A DNA stretch of 64,000 nucleotides. Origin: Roseiflexus castenholzii DSM 13941. Lineage in GTDB: Bacteria; Chloroflexota; Chloroflexia; Chloroflexales; Roseiflexaceae. Within the stretch, counting starts at the first letter, position 1. Each line of letters opens with the position of its first letter. The notes under the pieces are model-generated. The model had not been told where the DNA came from. It made no database searches and worked only from the letters and a program-made list of their open reading frames with translations. The stretch is taken from positions 2,294,001 to 2,358,000 of the forward strand of contig NC_009767.1 of NCBI RefSeq assembly GCF_000017805.1, in the 5' to 3' direction. Both the position numbers and the translations under genes were made by a program. Shown in pieces: positions 61,173-64,000 of this stretch.

Positions 61173-61937
61173 GGGGCAGGTCAGAGACCTGTCCGGTTGG
61201 GGCGGGTCAGAGACCCGCCCTTACTACTGCGACCGGTTGGGGCGGGTCTGCGACCTGCCCGGTTGGGGCGGGTCAGAGACCCGCCCTTACTACTGCGCCC
61301 AGTCGGGGCGGGTCTGCGACCTGCCCGGTTGGGGCGGGTCAGAGACCCGCCCTTACTACTGCGCCCAGTCGGGGCGGGTCAGAGCGCTGCCCAGTCGGGG
61401 CAGGTCTGCGACCTGCCCGGTTGGGGCGGGTCAGAGACCCGCCCTTACTACTGCGCCCAGTCGGGGCGGGTCTGCGACCTGCCCGGTTGGGGGCGGGTCA
61501 GAGACCCGCCCTTACTACTGCGCCCAGTCGGGGCGGGTCTGCGACCTGCCCGGTTGGGGCGGGTCAGAGACCCGCCCTTACTACTGCGCCCAGTCGGGGC
61601 GGGTCTGCGACCTGCCCGGTTGGGGGCGGGTCAGAGACCCGCCCTTACTACTGCGCCCAGTCGGGGCGGGTCAGAGCGCTGCCCAGTCGGGGCGGGTCTG
61701 CGACCTGCCCGGTTGGGGGCGGGTCAGAGACCCGCCCTTACTACTGCGCCCAGTCGGGGCGGGTCAGAGCGCTGCCCAGTCGGGGCGGGTCTGCGACCTG
61801 CCCGGTTGGGGGCGGGTCAGAGACCCGCCCTTACTACTGCGCCCAGTCGGGGCGGGTCTGCGACCTGCCCGGTTGGGGCGGGTCAGAGACCCGCCCTTAC
61901 TACTGCGCCCAGTCGGGGCGGGTCTGCGACCTGCCCT
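61173..61937. repeat. Palindromic repeat array between purM and purC
   Basis: About ten copies of GGGCGGGTC-AGA-GACCCGCCC (9-bp arms) alternate with GGGCGGGTCTGCGACCTGCCC and spacers TTACTACTGCGCCCAGTCGG. Units are roughly 65-95 bp. The open frames it creates on the plus strand in all three phases are artefacts. In RNA it would form a row of very stable hairpins within the purM-purC region. Confidence 0.93.
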
Positions 61938-61944
61938 TACTGTG

Positions 61945-62970
61945 CTATGCTATCAGATGCACTCCTTCGCCGGCGATCACTTCGCCGACCAGCCGGGCTT
62001 CATGGACGGTGCGCAGTGCGGCGTCGGCGGCTTCGGATGGGACGATTACGAGCATGCCGAGACCCATGTTCAGTGTGCGATAGGCTTCGTGCTCATCGAG
62101 ACCGGCAGCATGCACCACAAGCGCACAGATCGGCGGGACATCCCATGTGCCGCGCCGGATGACTGCGCCATACCCTTCTGGAAGGACGCGCGGCAGGTTT
62201 TCATATACGCCGCCGCCGGTGATGTGCGCCAGCGCGTGTACCGGTATCTCCGCTGCTGCCAACTGCTCGAACGCGGAAAGATACGACCGGTGCGGTTCGA
62301 GTAATGCCTCGCCGACGCTTCTGCCGCCTAATTCGGCGGGTGTAGCGTCATACCCGAAGGCGCTATCCGGTCCAAGCGCTCGCCGCGCCAGGGAATAGCC
62401 GTTGGTGTGCAATCCGCTCGAAGGCAGCGCCAGGATAACGTCGCCAATTGCAACGTTTTGCGGCAGCATCCGCTCGCGCTGCACCACGCCGACAATCGTT
62501 CCCGCTAGTTCGAAGGCGCCGTCGCGGTACACATCGGGCATCTGCGCCGTTTCGCCGCCGAGCAGAACGCATCCGGCCGCGCGACACGCGGTTGCGACAC
62601 TCGCTACCAGTGTCGCAGCACGCTGCGGATTGAGCCGGTCGACCGCCAGATAATCGAGCAGGAACAGTGGTCGTGCGCCCTGCACCAGAATATCGTTGAC
62701 GCAGTGGTTGACCAGATCGTAGCCGAGTGTTTCGTAGCGACCGAGCGCCGCAGCAACCAGTGTCTTCGTGCCGACGCTATCGGTAGAAGCGACCAGCACG
62801 GCATCGCCGAGCGCTTCTCCCAGAGCGGTGCGCAGATCGAAGCATCCGCCAAAGGCGCCTATGCCCGCCAGCACTGCGGGGGAATAGGTGCTGTGCACGG
62901 CTCCCGCCATCAACTGTTTGGCGCGCGCCGCAGCCTCAATATCGACGCCCGCATCGCGGTATGTGGTCAT
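61945..62970 (-). CDS. purM: Phosphoribosylformylglycinamidine cyclo-ligase
   Basis: AIR synthetase: cyclises FGAM to AIR with ATP, the step after PurSL. The N-terminus TYRDAGVDIEAAARAK, VASTDSVGTKTLVAAALGR near residue 60, NHCVNDILVQGARPLFLLDY near 88, LLGGETAQMPDVY near 136 and HITGGGVYENLPRVLP near 245 are all typical, and the length of 341 is normal. GATGGAGAGG precedes the ATG. It lies upstream of purC but is separated by 850 bp of palindromic repeats, which may weaken co-expression. Confidence 0.96.
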   Translation of the reverse strand: MTTYRDAGVDIEAAARAKQLMAGAVHSTYSPAVLAGIGAFGGCFDLRTALGEALGDAVLVASTDSVGTKTLVAAALGRYETLGYDLVNHCVNDILVQGARPLFLLDYLAVDRLNPQRAATLVASVATACRAAGCVLLGGETAQMPDVYRDGAFELAGTIVGVVQRERMLPQNVAIGDVILALPSSGLHTNGYSLARRALGPDSAFGYDATPAELGGRSVGEALLEPHRSYLSAFEQLAAAEIPVHALAHITGGGVYENLPRVLPEGYGAVIRRGTWDVPPICALVVHAAGLDEHEAYRTLNMGLGMLVIVPSEAADAALRTVHEARLVGEVIAGEGVHLIA

Positions 62971-63036
62971 GCCGCCTCTCCATCGTCTATCGATTCTCCC
63001 TGTATCTTACCACGAAGACGCCCCTCCGACACTGTG

Positions 63037-63045
63037 TGCTATACT
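63037..63045 (+). promoter_or_regulatory. Extended -10 promoter
   Basis: TGC followed by TATACT (63040-63045), 35 bp before the ATG at 63080. The -35 region is poor. Confidence 0.5.
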
Positions 63046-63079
63046 GTTCGCGTCTGGTGTAGCGCCATGGAGGTGTATC

Positions 63080-63724
63080 ATGGCATCGAGTCACCGTCCC
63101 GGATGGTTCGACCGATTGTTGCGGATCGAGCGTTCGGACTCACGTGATACCATCGAGGCGAATGTTGTCGAATTGAGTGATGTGTCGGCCGGAGCGGTCG
63201 AGGCGCAGAAGGTGACGTTATCGCGTGCATTTGCGCGTTCAATAACGGCGCAAGATGATGTATCAATGACGTTCAGCGCCGCGCTGTCGGTGCATGCAGG
63301 GGGTGACGTAAGTATGACCGGCAGCGCCACGCCGCTTCTGATGGTGGGGCGTGATGCCCGCCTGAGCGGCGCGTCGGCGGGTATTGTAGCAGCGCGCGAG
63401 GCGCGGGTAGAGTCGGGCATGGTCGGGGTGTTGCTGGCGGGATCGGCGGATCTCGGCAACGAGACGCGCGTGTTGATCACCGGACGTGATGCGCTGCTGT
63501 TAGGCGCGACGGTCGGCGTCTTCTTCCCGCTGGTTGCGTATCTGTTGCGCCGTTTCGCTCCGCCGCCGGAAGAACCTGCGCCGCGCCCCTGGTATGCGCG
63601 CGCCGGTCTCTGGTTGCTCCGGCAGACGATTGTGCTCGGAGGAGCGGGGTTGCTGGGTTGGGTCGCTTATCGTTCACTTCGGCAGCAGGCGCGACGCCTG
63701 TTGCCGGGTCTGGCTGGTCGGTGA
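63080..63724 (+). CDS. Beta-solenoid-like protein with C-terminal membrane helices
   Basis: A 214-residue protein. Residues 25-145 are a run of short strand/turn repeats (VELSDVSAGAVEAQKVTLS, GGDVSMTGSATPLL, GRDARLSGASAG) of about 14-18 residues, suggesting a bactofilin-like right-handed beta-solenoid. Two hydrophobic segments follow (about 142-160 and 180-200) around a Pro-rich loop. GGAGGT precedes the ATG. The next gene's ATG overlaps its stop. The function is unknown; a scaffold at the membrane would fit. Confidence 0.6.
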   Translation: MASSHRPGWFDRLLRIERSDSRDTIEANVVELSDVSAGAVEAQKVTLSRAFARSITAQDDVSMTFSAALSVHAGGDVSMTGSATPLLMVGRDARLSGASAGIVAAREARVESGMVGVLLAGSADLGNETRVLITGRDALLLGATVGVFFPLVAYLLRRFAPPPEEPAPRPWYARAGLWLLRQTIVLGGAGLLGWVAYRSLRQQARRLLPGLAGR

Positions 63725-64000
63725 TGAAACAAGTGCTGCATATGCGCCTGATCTGTGTGAATCCTCCACAGGACGATCATCAACTGGCTGAATTCGGCTT
63801 GCAGGATCGCAACGGCAATCTGACGCCGGGTGTTGCGTTGCCGGATGGCGCGCTGCTGTTTTCTTTCGACGTGCAGGCGGACATTCGACGCGATGGCAGC
63901 GTCAATCTCAGTGGGCGTTTCGTGCATGGTCCGTCGCAGGGTCGCTTCCTCTACCTGGGATTGCGACCGCCAGGCGGCGCCTGGATCAGGCGCATCAAGG
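63724..64000 (+). CDS. DUF5990-like protein, 3' end outside the window
   Basis: The first 92 codons of a protein starting at an ATG that overlaps the upstream stop (TGATG). The visible part, MRLICVNPPQDDH near residue 7, FGLQDRNGNLTPG near 25, SGRFVHGPSQGRFLYLGLRP near 65-85 and GGAWIRRIK at the edge, resembles the uncharacterised DUF5990 family, which I recall only loosely. It is cytoplasmic in appearance and translationally coupled to the solenoid-like gene. Confidence 0.6.
   Translation, partial: MKQVLHMRLICVNPPQDDHQLAEFGLQDRNGNLTPGVALPDGALLFSFDVQADIRRDGSVNLSGRFVHGPSQGRFLYLGLRPPGGAWIRRIK

Noticed and set aside
60880..62304. A 474-codon plus-strand frame across the purM-purC interval
   Set aside because: It is antisense to purC and purM and otherwise translates the GGGCGGGTC palindromic repeat in all three phases.

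Overview
The window looks like a chromosomal segment of a filamentous anoxygenic Chloroflexota bacterium, most likely Roseiflexus or a close relative. This is inferred from high GC, gene content (PurS-PurL fusion, four-cysteine/GerMN membrane protein, many Uma2 and MBL/PrsW-type genes) and heavy intergenic repeat load, not from any database search. No rRNA, tRNA, CRISPR array or complete insertion sequence was recognised.

Layout. 1-3.5 kb: histidine kinase 3' part, a CDF-type cation transporter with a small partner, dodecin and a YbaK-type deacylase. 3.66-4.90 kb: heptanucleotide repeat array A. 4.9-9.8 kb: tyrS facing a very large M50 protease fused to PqqD-like and cyclic-nucleotide-binding domains. 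10.5-15.8 kb: SDR enzyme, fused purS-purL, a DUF1444 protein and a membrane protein. 16.7-21.3 kb: promoter-led operon of an esterase and three unrelated amide-bond ligases (RimK-like ATP-grasp, circularly permuted ATP-grasp, GCS2 type), the best candidate for an undescribed small-molecule or peptide pathway. 21.4-24.9 kb: yceD-rpmF-fabH behind a consensus promoter, then coaD and rsmD. 24.9-26.4 kb: an AT-rich, probably acquired BglII/BstYI-like restriction-modification pair whose nuclease gene is broken. 26.4-30.4 kb: GSA-type aminotransferase, metallophosphoesterase, GerMN protein. 30.4-33.0 kb: a five-gene minus-strand operon from rseP through a membrane-embedded Cas4-like nuclease split by one in-frame TGA.

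33.1-34.2 kb: 75-bp tandem repeat. 34.2-39.7 kb: MBL hydrolase, PrsW protease, broken Uma2 gene, MITE-like element, the aguB-aguA agmatine-to-putrescine pair and a DUF92 protein, followed by a second MITE-like copy. 40-48 kb: SRPBCC protein, small zinc-binding proteins, a two-lobed aspartic protease, a flippase, and an ABC-2 exporter (two permeases plus ATPase) interrupted by a divergent lipoprotein gene. 48-57 kb: TPR protein, amidohydrolase, MFS transporter, HAD phosphatase, a decayed toxin-like protein, glycosyltransferase, M20 peptidase. 57-59.3 kb: PHP-domain protein whose 3' end runs into heptamer array B, which carries the same core element as array A 53 kb away. 59.3-64 kb: a hypothetical protein, purC and purM separated by a palindromic repeat array, a beta-solenoid-like membrane protein and the start of a DUF5990-like gene.

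Purine synthesis is represented at two sites (purSL, purC/purM). The dominant oddity is the repeat biology: 7-nt-period repeats abut or replace gene ends and Shine-Dalgarno regions, and several genes (REase, Uma2, Cas4-like, toxin) carry frameshifts or nonsense codons. Promoter and hairpin calls are by eye.
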